Shown here: one piece after another, positions 16,435-26,202 of the stretch
How the letters are laid out: every line of letters begins with the position of its first letter
How positions within the stretch are numbered: position 1 is the first letter of the stretch
Source: Jannaschia pohangensis
GTDB taxonomy: Bacteria > Pseudomonadota > Alphaproteobacteria > Rhodobacterales > Rhodobacteraceae
DNA length: 64,000 nt
NCBI RefSeq assembly: GCF_900113875.1
Contig: NZ_FORA01000008.1
Coordinates: 18,358-82,357 of the forward strand
Reading direction: 5' to 3'
Program-made: the position numbers and the translations under genes
The notes under the pieces: model-generated
The model's input: only the letters and a program-made list of their open reading frames with translations
Database searches by the model: none
What the model was told of the DNA's origin: nothing

Positions 16435-18471
16435 TCAGCCGCCGTCGACCCGCACCTGTGTCCGCGCCGACCGGCCCGCCGCGTCGATCACCGTCAGCGT
16501 GACGAACCCGTTGCGCGCCACATCGACCAGCGTTGCGCGCCCGCTCTCGTTCACGGCCACGGGTCGCCCGTCGGCCAGCCAGGTGAACGGCGGCCGCCCG
16601 TCCCGAACCTGGGCGGCCAGGGGCTGACCCCCGGTCACCACCACCGCACCGTCGGGCGGAAAGGCGATGGCCGGCGCATCCGCATCCGCCAGCAGGCCCG
16701 CCCCCCGGACCGAGAAGCGCTGCAACGGCGCCGGAAGCTCTGCGTTCGTCACGGTCAGCGTCTCGGGCGGTGCGGGCGGCAGGGGCACGCGATCCCGCGC
16801 GATGCGGGCGAAGGCGCGGAACATCACCGGCGCGGCCAGATCGCCGCCGAATGCGCCCGGCACCGGCGTCCCGTCGGGCCGACCCATCCAGACGCCGACC
16901 ACATGGGCCCCGTCCCACCCGATGGCCCAGGCGTCGCGGTGCCCATAGGATGTGCCCGTCTTCCAGGCCACATCGCCCGGCTCCGCCCCCGACGGCGGCA
17001 CCAGATCGGCCAGCACATCGCCCACCTGCCAGGCGGCGGCAGCCCCGGTGATGCGCCCTGCCTCCGGCCCGCCCTGCCCCGGCAACGCGCTCAGCGTGAC
17101 ACGCCCGCCCCCGCGCGCCAGCGTCGCGTAAAGCTGCACCAGACCCTCGAGGTTCATGCCCACACCGCCAAGCGTCACGGCCAGCCCGGGTGGCCCGCCC
17201 GGCAGCTCTGCCCGCGCCCCCGACCGGCGGATGGCCGACATCACGCGCGCGGGCCCCACCCCCTCGGCCAGCTTGACCGCCGGAATATTGCGCGACAGTT
17301 GCAGGGCCGCGCGGGCGCGCATCGTGCCCTGGAACGTGCCGTCGAAATTCTGCGGAACCCATGTGCCGAAGGTCGTCGGCACGTCGTCGATCAGGGTTTC
17401 GGGATGCGCCATTCCAAGATCGAAGGCCAGCGCATAGACCAGCGGTTTCAACGTCGACCCCGGCGAGCGGAGCGCCTGCGTCATGTCGACGAAACCGGCC
17501 CGCGCGTCGTTGTCGTAGTCCGCCGACCCGACGCTGGCCAGGATCTCGCCGCTGTGATGGTCGGCGACCAGGATGGCGATACCAAGCCGTCGTCCCTGCC
17601 CCGCCACCGCCTCGGTCGCCAGCCGTTCCAGCCGCGCCTGCAACGCGCCGTCCAGCGTCGTCGCGACGCGGCCCCCCGCACTCAGACGGTCGGCCAGATG
17701 CGGGGCCCGGGCCGGGAAATCGCGCCGCCGCGCGGGCACGGCTTCGGCCAGGGCCGCATCCCGCGCTTCGCCGTCGATCAGGCCCAGGTCGGCCATCCGC
17801 CACAGCACCCGGTCGCGCGCCGCGCGGGCCACATCGGGCGCGCGGTCGGGCCGCCGCGTCTCGGGCGATTGCGGCAGCGCGACCAGAAGCGCCGCCTGCG
17901 CCGGGGTCAGCCGCGCAGGCTCCTTGCCGAAATAGGCCAGCGACGCGGCGCGCACCCCCTCAAGGTTTCCCCCGAACGGCGCGCGGGCCAGATACATCGC
18001 CAGCACCTCGTCCTTGGTCAGAAGCCGCTCCAGCGCCAAAGCCAGCCGCGCCTGTCGCAGCTTGCCGTACCAGCTTCCGGTCGGACCGTCCTCGATCAGG
18101 CGGGCGACCTGCATCGTCAGGGTGGACGCCCCCGATACGACCGTCCCGTGACGAACGCCCTGCACGGCGGCCCGCACCACGGCGCGCGGATCGACCCCGG
18201 CGTGGTCGCGAAACCGGCGATCCTCCCAGGCGATCAGCATCGCCACATAGAGCAGATCAACCTCCCCCGCCCCGACCGCCATGCGCCAACGCCCGTCGGC
18301 CACGGTATAGGCCCGGAGCAGCGCGCCCTCCCGGTCCAGCACCTCCGCCGACGTGGCGACCGTCAGGGGCGGCACCGCCGTCCGGTCCACCCAATCGTCG
18401 AAGGCGCGCCACCCCGCCCCGATGGCCACCATCAGAGCCAGGGCCAGAAGCGGGCCCCGGCGGCGCATCAC
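16435..18471 (-). CDS. pbpC: Penicillin-binding protein 1C
   Basis: 678 residues. One N-terminal transmembrane anchor (about 7-22) precedes the glycosyltransferase domain, with catalytic Glu83 in WEDRRFRDHAGVDP. The transpeptidase domain has Ser339 and Lys342 in SPGSTLKP and the KTGT box in KTGTSYGHRDAW. The C-terminal BiPBP_C domain is present. It builds and cross-links peptidoglycan at the membrane. Its ATG overlaps the stop of the macroglobulin gene; this pbpC/yfhM pairing is widespread and is thought to couple wall repair to trapping of attacking proteases. Confidence 0.95.
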   Translation of the reverse strand: MMRRRGPLLALALMVAIGAGWRAFDDWVDRTAVPPLTVATSAEVLDREGALLRAYTVADGRWRMAVGAGEVDLLYVAMLIAWEDRRFRDHAGVDPRAVVRAAVQGVRHGTVVSGASTLTMQVARLIEDGPTGSWYGKLRQARLALALERLLTKDEVLAMYLARAPFGGNLEGVRAASLAYFGKEPARLTPAQAALLVALPQSPETRRPDRAPDVARAARDRVLWRMADLGLIDGEARDAALAEAVPARRRDFPARAPHLADRLSAGGRVATTLDGALQARLERLATEAVAGQGRRLGIAILVADHHSGEILASVGSADYDNDARAGFVDMTQALRSPGSTLKPLVYALAFDLGMAHPETLIDDVPTTFGTWVPQNFDGTFQGTMRARAALQLSRNIPAVKLAEGVGPARVMSAIRRSGARAELPGGPPGLAVTLGGVGMNLEGLVQLYATLARGGGRVTLSALPGQGGPEAGRITGAAAAWQVGDVLADLVPPSGAEPGDVAWKTGTSYGHRDAWAIGWDGAHVVGVWMGRPDGTPVPGAFGGDLAAPVMFRAFARIARDRVPLPPAPPETLTVTNAELPAPLQRFSVRGAGLLADADAPAIAFPPDGAVVVTGGQPLAAQVRDGRPPFTWLADGRPVAVNESGRATLVDVARNGFVTLTVIDAAGRSARTQVRVDGG

Positions 18472-21400
18472 TCCGTCACCTCGATCCGGCCCGTCGCGGT
18501 ATGGGCACGGAACCGGGGGCGGTACATATCCTCGACCGATGCCGCCGGGTGGTGGTACCGCCCGGGCGACACCGCGCGCACGATATAGGCCAATCGGAAC
18601 GCCTCGTCCGACCGCCAGTCGACCTGCGCCAGAAAGCGGTCGCTGCGGAACTCCGCATTGGTCACATTTTCCACGGTGTCCAGCCAGTCGAGCGCATCCA
18701 CATCCCCCGACCGCATCAGGTTCGGGTTGTCGATCTCGAACCCGGCGGGCAGCGGGTCATCCACCATCAGCCGCGCTTCGGTCCGCGTGACCGGGCGCAC
18801 CTCCAGCACGGTAACAAGGCGCGTGCCCGTCGCCACGGACCCGGGATCGGCCGGTTCCCCCTCGAGCGTGTAATACCGCCGGGTGATCGAATACCCCTCG
18901 CCCCCCGCCGGTTCGGGCACATCGGGAACGCCGAAGGTCGTCACGGTCAGGGTCGCGGGCCGCGCCGTGGCGTTGCCGACGACGACCGGGGCCGCGGTGG
19001 TATCCGCATCCAGCACCCGAACCAGCAGGCCATCGGGGGTGCGGCCATCGACCGTCAGCCCGCCGCCCGGCGCATCCGTCAGCAGGGCATTGGCCGCAAG
19101 CAGGGTCCAGACCGCCTCTTGGGTGGAGCGTCGGTCGTTGCCGGTCAGGGGCGCAATCGTCCGGGTCAGCGCGTCACGGTCCAGAGCGTTGCTGCCCGCT
19201 TCGACCGCCAGGGTCAGAACCGCGGCACTGTCGCGCAGATGGGTGCCGTAGTCGGCGCGCCAGACACCGGCCCGGTCCTGCGACCGCCCCAACTCCCGCC
19301 CCGCCCGGCTGAACATCGCATCCGCCCGCAGCGGATCCCCGTAAGAGGCAAGCGCCGCGCCAAGCTGCGCCAGCGCCAGGGGTGTGCCGAAATCAGCGGC
19401 CTTGGTATCGGCGTAATAGCGCAGGTCGGCCACATTCGCCGCCCCCTCGCGCGCCAGCACATAGAGCGCATAGGCGATCTCTTCGCCGCCGCCATTGTCG
19501 CCGCCGCCGAAGTCGGGCGCGGAATTGACCCGGTTGCGCAGGTTGTCGAGCGCCTGGCGGAAGGCGATGTCCGGCACCGCCACCCCCGCCGCGCGGGCGC
19601 GCGACAGGAAATCGGTGACATAGGCATCAAGCCAGAAATCCCCCGAGGACGGACCCCAAAGGCCAAAGCCTCCCTCGGACGACTGATTGGCCAGGACCTT
19701 GGTCACCGCATCGGCCAGACGCGCGTCGATACCCGCCCGGGTGCCAATGCCCATGGCCCCGGCCACATCCGACAGATACAGAAGCGGCAGCGCGCGGCTG
19801 GTCAGTTGCTCGGTGCAGCCATAGGGATAGCGGTCCAATGCCTCCAGCAGGCCCGGGGTGTTGAACTGCGCCATGGCCCCCGCCGTCAGGGTCGCCCGTC
19901 CGGTGCCCGCGCGGAAGCCGTCGAAGACATTCGCGTCGAAGGTGAAATTCGCCCCCGCCGCCAGATCGAACCGGCTGGTCCGATGCACCTGCGGATCGTT
20001 CAGGCGCACCGGCAGAGTCAGTTGCTGCGCCAGACGCACACCCCCCGGCGTGGTCAGAACCACATCGACGGCATAATCCCCGACCTCGCCCGCCATGACG
20101 GGAACAGAGAACACCTGCTTGCCGCCTTCGGTCAGATCGAAGGACGGGGGCAAGGTGCCCCCCGCAACCCCTGCCCCGCTGACCGAAAGCGATGCCGCTC
20201 CGGTCGGCCCGGTGGCATGGACCACTTCGAGCAGCATCCGCGACGTGTCGCCGGGTGCCAGGAACCGGGGCAGCGTCGCCGTCACAACGACCGGGTCGCG
20301 CACCAGGATATCCCGCTCGGCCTGCCCCACGCCGGTCGCGGACCAGACGACAGCCATCAACCGCACCGTTCCGTTGAACGACGGGAGCTTGAACGTCGCG
20401 CGCGCCACGCCGTCGGCCCCCACCTCGACCGGGCCGGTGGCATAGGCGACCAGCTCCTGCGTGGGGGGAGGCGATTGGCGCGACATGCCCGCCTCGGCGT
20501 CGCCGCCCGAACGCATCCGTCCCATTTCGCCGGAATTGCCGTCGATCAGGCGTCCGTACAGGTCGCGGATGCCCACGCCCAGTTTGCGCTGGCCAAAGTA
20601 ATATCCCGACGGGTCCGGGCTCGCGAACCCGGTCAGATTCAGGATGCCCAGGTCGACAGCGGCGATGGTGGCATAGGCCGTCTCGCCTGCCGCGATCCCG
20701 TCAACGGCCAGTGCTACTTCCAGCGGGCCGCGCGGCGCGACCTCGTCCCCGCCCTGGAACCGGGCACTCAGGCGTCGTGACCCCGGATCGACCGAAGCAT
20801 AGGCCAGGCCAAGCGCGCGGGCCGGTTCCGGCACGGCGCCCGCGCCCGCATCTTGCCCGGGTCGCAGGACCGTGGCGGTGACATAGGCGCCGGCCCCCCA
20901 GTCTTCGGTCACCGGCATGTCGATCACCGTCTCGCCCGCCGACACCTCGACCGCCTTCATGTCGATCAGGCGGTTCGACACCACCGTCACCAGCGCCGTG
21001 CCCGCATAGCGTGGCACGATCCGCAGCCGCGCGGTGTCGCCGGGCAGATAGGCCGCCTGGTCCAGCGACACGTCCAGCGTGTCAGGCGTGTCCGCCGCCG
21101 CCGCCGAGACATACCATCCGGCATAGAATGACACCGAAGACGAGACCGGAGCGCCGCCGCCCAGACGTTCGACCACAATCTCGTACTGACCCCAATCGAC
21201 CGGGGCCGCCACCCGCGCGGGCGCCCCGGTCAGCGTCGCCTCGCCGGTGGCGATCCGGCTGCGGCTGGTGATCGGATCCCAGTTCCAGCGCCCGCCGATG
21301 GAATACCACTGATACCGCGTCTCGACCCGGTTGATCGTCCAGCGGACGGGCAGGTTTTCGTCGCCCGTCGCGATCAGGCGGAAGCCGGCTTCTGCCCCCT

Positions 21401-23927
21401 CGGGCACCACGTCGTCAAACTCCGGCGCGATCCCGATCAGCGGCCCCTCCGGTTCCAGCGCCCGGGTCACCTGCCGCTCGATCGGGCGGCCCGACCCTTC
21501 GGACACAAGCACCGTAAAGACGGCCTCGAGCGGTGCGTTGCGCAGCTCCATCTCGGGGAAGGCGACCGACAGCGTCGCCATTCCGGCCGCATCCGTCGTC
21601 ACACCGTCCAGCGACCGCGACCGGATATCCGCCGGGTCGTCATATCGTCCGAAGCTGTAGCCCGGGAAATCGGCAAGGCTCCGCACCACGCTGACCCGCA
21701 CATCCGCCTCGACCGGCAGATCGGCGGCGGGGGCCCCGAACAGATAGCGCGCCGCCACCGTCAGCGGCGGACGCGCGTCAAGCCTCAGCGGCCCCTCCGG
21801 CAGGGTCAGCTCCGCGTCGATCCGCTCGGGCAGGAAATCCTCGACCAGAACCTCCGACGTGGCCAGCGGCGGCACGTCGGGATCGATGTGATAGGCCAGC
21901 CGCCAAGTTCCGCGCGGCGCGGTATCGGTCAGGCGCAGGCGGAAGACATGGCCCCCCGCGCGGCCCTCGGTACTGACCGTGCGGCTCCATTCCACGCCGT
22001 CCGGGCGCGACAGGATCAGGGTCAGCGGCACCTCCGGCAACGCGGTCGCGCCATCGTCGCGCACCAGCGCTGTCGCCACGATGGTATCGCCCGCGCGGTA
22101 GGCGCCCCGGTCGGTCGCCGCGAAGATGTCCACCGGCCCCGCAGGTTCGCGCCCCTCGACACCCCGGTCGGACAGGTCGAACTCCGGGTCGGTCAGGGGC
22201 AGGAAGGCCATGTCGTCCGGCGCATCCTCGGCCCCGGTTTCCGCGACCAGCATGGCCGGCGCCGATCCCGCCGTTCCACGGGTCAACGCGGCGGGGAAGC
22301 GCGCCACCCCCTCCGCATCGGTCACCGCCTCGCCCAGGACCGCATTGGCCCGCGACACCAGCGTCAGGCGCACGCTCTCCGTTGCCCCGGCCGTGGCCAG
22401 CGAGCGGACGAAGACGTTCAACCCGTCGACCCCTTCCAGCGTGGTCAGGCCCAGATCGCTGACCACGAACCACTGCGTCGCGGGCGGATTGCGATCGGGG
22501 TCATCGTCGGTGATGCTGGCCTGCAAGGCATAGATGCCGGGGGGCAGGCCACCCGCCGCCTCACCGATGGGCAGACGCGTGGTGACATCGCGGTTCAATT
22601 CGCGCGCCAGCTCGGCGGTGCCGCGCCAGACCTCCTGCGAAATCTCGGTCGCAAACTCCTGCTGCTGATAGTCGGAAATCGGACGCCCGAACATGTCCTG
22701 CTGGATCGCGCGGATCACGCTGCGGTCGGAGATCCGGCGCAGCACCAGATCCGCCGCCTCGGCGTTCACGCCAACCACCGGGATCGCCACCGGCCCGCCC
22801 GACGGCAGGACATAGCCCCGCCCGGGAAAGCGCACCTGACTGGTGCGGTCGCGCACGTACAACGTCTGCGTCACTGATTTGGCCAGCGTCTCGCCACTGG
22901 CCGCCGGAAGCCCTTCGCGGAAGGTGACGTCATAGCGCTGGCCATGTTCCACCCCGTCCAGACAGAGGCGCGCATCCGATGCCTCGACCGCAAGGCCGGG
23001 GGCCTCGATCTGCACGAAGGGGGCGTAGTCGACGCCGGCCTGAACCAGCTCTTCGTTGAAATCGACGCAGATGCGCGGCTCCGCGCTGTCGCTTTCCACC
23101 TGGGTCCCCGAAATGCGGAAGCCGAATTTGCCGATGGCATCGTCCAGACGCGCCGCGATCCGTTCGCTTGCCGTCAGATCAGCGGCCAGACGCAGCACCG
23201 GGATCATGTCGCGCCCCCGATCCGCCGTCTCCAGCGCGTCGGCCAAGGCCACCAGAGCATCGGCCCGCAAGGCATCCGTGTCGGCCCGCAGATAGCCGTT
23301 GATTGCCGCGGGAATCGCCCTGCGGCGAAGGGTAAACCGGTCGTTCCGGTCCGTCTTGCCCGCGGCCAGCGACGCCCGGGAATAGAGCGCCCAAAGCTCC
23401 GACGTATCCGATATGGCAAGCGCTTGCCCGGCATAGCCGAGCGCAGCCGACAGGTTGCGATTGGCCAGCGCCGACCGCGCCAGCGCGGCCAACTCGGAGG
23501 CGGACACAGTGCCGATGGGATGGCGGTCGGCCAGAGCCAGCGCCTCGGCCCGGGCGGCGGCGATTTCCTCGGCATCCAGAAACGACAACTCCCCCGCGCG
23601 CGTCCGCGCCAGGGCCAGATCGGCGGCGTTGCGCTCCACGATCTCGCCCGACACCGCGCCGATGAACTCCTCGGCCGTGCCCACCTGCGATTTCGGGAAA
23701 CAGGCGTTCGACCGTTTGTTGAAGGTAAACGCCGTGCATTGCGCGTCGCCAAGACAGGTGTTCCGGCAGAATTCATAGGTGGTGTCGAAATACGAGCCCA
23801 GGTCCGCGCCGGGCAGATCGACGTTGTCGGTGATGATCAGGCGCCGCTCGGGGATGGCCTCCTGCGCCAGGGCTGCGGGCGCAAGGCCGATCAGACAGAG
23901 CATCCATATGGCAGTGAGACGACGCAT
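18468..23927 (-). CDS. yfhM: Bacterial alpha-2-macroglobulin with N-terminal PAN/Apple-like domain
   Basis: 1819 residues. The signal peptide ends near ALAQE (residue 22) with no lipobox Cys, so it looks periplasmic rather than lipidated. Residues about 45-85 form a PAN/Apple-like module with Cys54, Cys58, Cys64 and Cys76. The thioester motif CTEQ is at 1371-1374 in YPYGCTEQ, followed by the alpha-toroid domain and a receptor-binding-like C-terminus. The thioester covalently traps proteases that enter the periplasm. It is translationally coupled to pbpC, and it is longer than E. coli YfhM (about 1650 residues), in part because of the N-terminal additions. Confidence 0.94.
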   Translation of the reverse strand: MRRLTAIWMLCLIGLAPAALAQEAIPERRLIITDNVDLPGADLGSYFDTTYEFCRNTCLGDAQCTAFTFNKRSNACFPKSQVGTAEEFIGAVSGEIVERNAADLALARTRAGELSFLDAEEIAAARAEALALADRHPIGTVSASELAALARSALANRNLSAALGYAGQALAISDTSELWALYSRASLAAGKTDRNDRFTLRRRAIPAAINGYLRADTDALRADALVALADALETADRGRDMIPVLRLAADLTASERIAARLDDAIGKFGFRISGTQVESDSAEPRICVDFNEELVQAGVDYAPFVQIEAPGLAVEASDARLCLDGVEHGQRYDVTFREGLPAASGETLAKSVTQTLYVRDRTSQVRFPGRGYVLPSGGPVAIPVVGVNAEAADLVLRRISDRSVIRAIQQDMFGRPISDYQQQEFATEISQEVWRGTAELARELNRDVTTRLPIGEAAGGLPPGIYALQASITDDDPDRNPPATQWFVVSDLGLTTLEGVDGLNVFVRSLATAGATESVRLTLVSRANAVLGEAVTDAEGVARFPAALTRGTAGSAPAMLVAETGAEDAPDDMAFLPLTDPEFDLSDRGVEGREPAGPVDIFAATDRGAYRAGDTIVATALVRDDGATALPEVPLTLILSRPDGVEWSRTVSTEGRAGGHVFRLRLTDTAPRGTWRLAYHIDPDVPPLATSEVLVEDFLPERIDAELTLPEGPLRLDARPPLTVAARYLFGAPAADLPVEADVRVSVVRSLADFPGYSFGRYDDPADIRSRSLDGVTTDAAGMATLSVAFPEMELRNAPLEAVFTVLVSEGSGRPIERQVTRALEPEGPLIGIAPEFDDVVPEGAEAGFRLIATGDENLPVRWTINRVETRYQWYSIGGRWNWDPITSRSRIATGEATLTGAPARVAAPVDWGQYEIVVERLGGGAPVSSSVSFYAGWYVSAAAADTPDTLDVSLDQAAYLPGDTARLRIVPRYAGTALVTVVSNRLIDMKAVEVSAGETVIDMPVTEDWGAGAYVTATVLRPGQDAGAGAVPEPARALGLAYASVDPGSRRLSARFQGGDEVAPRGPLEVALAVDGIAAGETAYATIAAVDLGILNLTGFASPDPSGYYFGQRKLGVGIRDLYGRLIDGNSGEMGRMRSGGDAEAGMSRQSPPPTQELVAYATGPVEVGADGVARATFKLPSFNGTVRLMAVVWSATGVGQAERDILVRDPVVVTATLPRFLAPGDTSRMLLEVVHATGPTGAASLSVSGAGVAGGTLPPSFDLTEGGKQVFSVPVMAGEVGDYAVDVVLTTPGGVRLAQQLTLPVRLNDPQVHRTSRFDLAAGANFTFDANVFDGFRAGTGRATLTAGAMAQFNTPGLLEALDRYPYGCTEQLTSRALPLLYLSDVAGAMGIGTRAGIDARLADAVTKVLANQSSEGGFGLWGPSSGDFWLDAYVTDFLSRARAAGVAVPDIAFRQALDNLRNRVNSAPDFGGGDNGGGEEIAYALYVLAREGAANVADLRYYADTKAADFGTPLALAQLGAALASYGDPLRADAMFSRAGRELGRSQDRAGVWRADYGTHLRDSAAVLTLAVEAGSNALDRDALTRTIAPLTGNDRRSTQEAVWTLLAANALLTDAPGGGLTVDGRTPDGLLVRVLDADTTAAPVVVGNATARPATLTVTTFGVPDVPEPAGGEGYSITRRYYTLEGEPADPGSVATGTRLVTVLEVRPVTRTEARLMVDDPLPAGFEIDNPNLMRSGDVDALDWLDTVENVTNAEFRSDRFLAQVDWRSDEAFRLAYIVRAVSPGRYHHPAASVEDMYRPRFRAHTATGRIEVTE

Positions 23928-24018
23928 CGCAATTCCCCCCGGGTGGTCCGGTCAGGCCCGGACGGGTCCAGCCTGTCACGCCGACCGCGCCCATGGCAAG
24001 GGACCGCTGCGCCCGGGG

Positions 24019-24723
24019 TCAGACCCGCGCGGCCTCGAACGCGGCCCAAAGCTTGCGGAAGTCTTCGAGGCTGACGGGCCCCTCCTGAAGGGGGCCCAGG
24101 ACGATGCCCTCGGCCGCCAGCAGCCTGTCGATGGCCGCCTCCAGACGCGGCAACACCTCTGGCGGGACCACCACTGCGCCGTGCCGATCCGAGTGGATCA
24201 GATCGCCATCGCCGACCTGCAAACCGTGGATGGTGACCGGCGTCCCGATCTCGCGGACATGGACGAAACCATGGCTCGGCCCGATGGACCCGGCGAGGAT
24301 GGGGAAGCTTTCCGGCAGGTCGCCCAGATCGCGCACGACGCCATTGGTGACCGCCCCCTCCAGCCCGAAGACCGTGCCATGCACCCGGGCGTGCAACTCG
24401 CCCCACCACGCGCCCAAGGCCCCCTCCCCGTCCATGTCCTCGATCACGGCGACACCGGGCCGGGGGCCGGTCGCCATGGCCTCGAAATAGGCCATCCGGC
24501 GCGCGCGCAGGGTTGCGGGGGTTTCCTCGGGCGGGGTGCGACCCGCGATCCTTGCCGTCCGGGCAAAGCCGACGACGCGGGCCTCGGGCGGGCCGGCCCA
24601 GACCATCGTGCGGCGGGTGAAGCCGGCAAAGCCGCGCTTCCCTTGGGCCATTTCGATGGCGTTGCAGATCGTGGGCGTGTCGAAGCGGCGCAGCCGCGCG
24701 ATCAAGTCGGAATGGTCCGTCAT
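24019..24723 (-). CDS. RraA-like / 4-hydroxy-4-methyl-2-oxoglutarate aldolase family protein
   Basis: 234 residues of the RraA/HMG-aldolase fold. The motif GAVTNGVVRDLGDL supplies the conserved Asn/Arg/Asp active-site residues, and GDGDLIHSDRHGAVVVPPE the metal-binding Asp. In catabolic operons such proteins are usually class II pyruvate aldolases or oxaloacetate decarboxylases rather than RNase E inhibitors. It overlaps the upstream hydrolase by 4 bp and is the last gene of the ABC/cupin operon. The exact substrate is unknown. Confidence 0.87.
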   Translation of the reverse strand: MTDHSDLIARLRRFDTPTICNAIEMAQGKRGFAGFTRRTMVWAGPPEARVVGFARTARIAGRTPPEETPATLRARRMAYFEAMATGPRPGVAVIEDMDGEGALGAWWGELHARVHGTVFGLEGAVTNGVVRDLGDLPESFPILAGSIGPSHGFVHVREIGTPVTIHGLQVGDGDLIHSDRHGAVVVPPEVLPRLEAAIDRLLAAEGIVLGPLQEGPVSLEDFRKLWAAFEAARV

Positions 24724-25418
24724 CGGGCCGTCCCCTCAAGGTCCAGAAGGGCCGCAGCACAGGCTTCGGGGTCTTCCAGGAGGGCATAGTGCCCCAGACC
24801 GTCCAACAGTCGAAAGGCCCCCTTCGGGGCATATCCGGCGGCCTCTCGCCCCACCTTCGGTGGCGTCTGGCGGTCATCCGAGCCGGTCAGGACCCAGAGG
24901 GGCAGGCCACAGGCCGACAGGGCCCGCGCGGCCCCCGGTCGCCCCATTGCAAGCTCCGTCTGCGCGGCGATATCCCCGGCGGCAACCTCGGCCATGTCGA
25001 GGATGATCCGCCGCGCCGCCTCCGGATCCGGACCCGCCAGGCCCGACAGCCCCGGGGCCAGGGCCGCTGCCCCGCCCGAGGCCGCGACCGTGCGGGCGAA
25101 GGCGTGCCGGTCCCCGGCCCGGGCCGGGTCGTCGGGATGCGGCGTGACCGCAAAGAGGATGAGGCGCGCGGCAGACAGGCGGTCGGCCAGATGGGCCGCG
25201 ACAATCGCGCCAAGGGAAAACCCGCAGATCACGCTGTCGCCGGGAACCTTGCTCAGCACATCCGCATAGTCGTCGACCCCGGGCGCCCTCAACCGCACGA
25301 CATGGCGTCGGGCACGGGGCACCCCCAGATGGTCGAGCATCCCGTCGAACACAGCCCCCGTGCAGAGCGTCCCGGGCACCAACACCCAATGCGCGTCCTG
25401 GATCGGCTCAGTATCCAT
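24720..25418 (-). CDS. Alpha/beta hydrolase
   Basis: 232 residues starting at the ATG at 25418, 11 bases inside the end of the aldolase gene; an in-frame start at 25430 is also open. The nucleophile elbow GFSLGA follows DSVICG around residue 75, and the C-terminal catalytic His lies in LDGLGHYALLEDP. The acid is probably in LTGSDDRQTPP. It would hydrolyse an ester or lactone within the pathway encoded by its neighbours; the sequence does not tell which. Confidence 0.87.
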   Translation of the reverse strand: MDTEPIQDAHWVLVPGTLCTGAVFDGMLDHLGVPRARRHVVRLRAPGVDDYADVLSKVPGDSVICGFSLGAIVAAHLADRLSAARLILFAVTPHPDDPARAGDRHAFARTVAASGGAAALAPGLSGLAGPDPEAARRIILDMAEVAAGDIAAQTELAMGRPGAARALSACGLPLWVLTGSDDRQTPPKVGREAAGYAPKGAFRLLDGLGHYALLEDPEACAAALLDLEGTAR

Positions 25419-26202
25419 GGCCCGAGGCATGTGCCGCCACGCCGTCGGGCACTTCCAGGGTCACCCGCACCGCCTCGCGCAGGCTGCGCGTCAGATGGGC
25501 GAAATCGTTGCCCGGCGTGACCAGACGAAAGCCCTGGGCCACACGGTCGCGCGCCTCTTCACCCGAAGTGCAGAAGATGCCCACGGGCACCCCGCGCCGG
25601 GTCGCGGCGGCGCGCACATGGGCCAGCGCGGCCTCGGATTTCGGGCGGGGATGGCCGACACCGCCGTCGAGCGCGAAGGCCATGTCATTTGGGCCCAGAT
25701 AGATCATGTCGATCCCCTCGACCTCCAGGATCTCCTCGATCCGGTCCACGCCCTCTGCCGTCTCGATCATCGGGATCGCCATGACCGTGGCATTGGCCTG
25801 CGCCACATAATCCGCCCCACCATAGAGCAACCCGCGCGACGGCCCGAAACTGCGCTTGCCCGACGGCGGATAGCGGCAGGCGGCGACCAGACCCGCCGCG
25901 TCCTCGGGGGTGGAGATCATCGGACAGATCACGCCATAGGCGCCCGCATCCAGCAGGTGCATGATCTGCGCCGCATCGTTCGACGGCACCCGCACCAGCG
26001 GCGTGGCGGGGGTCGCGGAAATCGCCTGCAACATCCCGATCGCCTGTGCGGTGTCCAGCATCCCGTGTTGCAGGTCGACCGTCACCGCATGGACGCCGCT
26101 ATGCCCGACCCCTTCGGCGGAATAGCCCGACCCGATGGAGAGCCAGCCGTTGACCACCACCTCTCCGGCGGCAAGGCGGGTGCGGATGCTATTGGGTCGC
26201 AT
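25408..26202 (-). CDS. HpcH/HpaI family aldolase
   Basis: 264 residues from the ATG at 26202, which overlaps the cupin stop (ATGA); the open frame further upstream is not coding. Family motifs include TVDLQHGMLD, PMIETAEGVDRIEEIL (metal-binding Glu) and MIYLGPNDMAFAL (metal-binding Asp region). These class II enzymes cleave 4-hydroxy-2-oxo acids to pyruvate plus an aldehyde. The presence of an RraA-type second aldolase in the same operon suggests degradation of a sugar-acid-like or ring-cleavage-derived oxo acid. Confidence 0.9.
   Translation of the reverse strand: MRPNSIRTRLAAGEVVVNGWLSIGSGYSAEGVGHSGVHAVTVDLQHGMLDTAQAIGMLQAISATPATPLVRVPSNDAAQIMHLLDAGAYGVICPMISTPEDAAGLVAACRYPPSGKRSFGPSRGLLYGGADYVAQANATVMAIPMIETAEGVDRIEEILEVEGIDMIYLGPNDMAFALDGGVGHPRPKSEAALAHVRAAATRRGVPVGIFCTSGEEARDRVAQGFRLVTPGNDFAHLTRSLREAVRVTLEVPDGVAAHASGHGY

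Noticed and set aside
15482..17803. Minus-strand open frame of 773 codons over the rpiR-type gene and pbpC
   Set aside because: It is out of frame with pbpC and antisense to the regulator, both of which have clear domains.
17361..20780. Long plus-strand open frame of 1139 codons
   Set aside because: Antisense to pbpC and the macroglobulin; composition is typical of a GC shadow.
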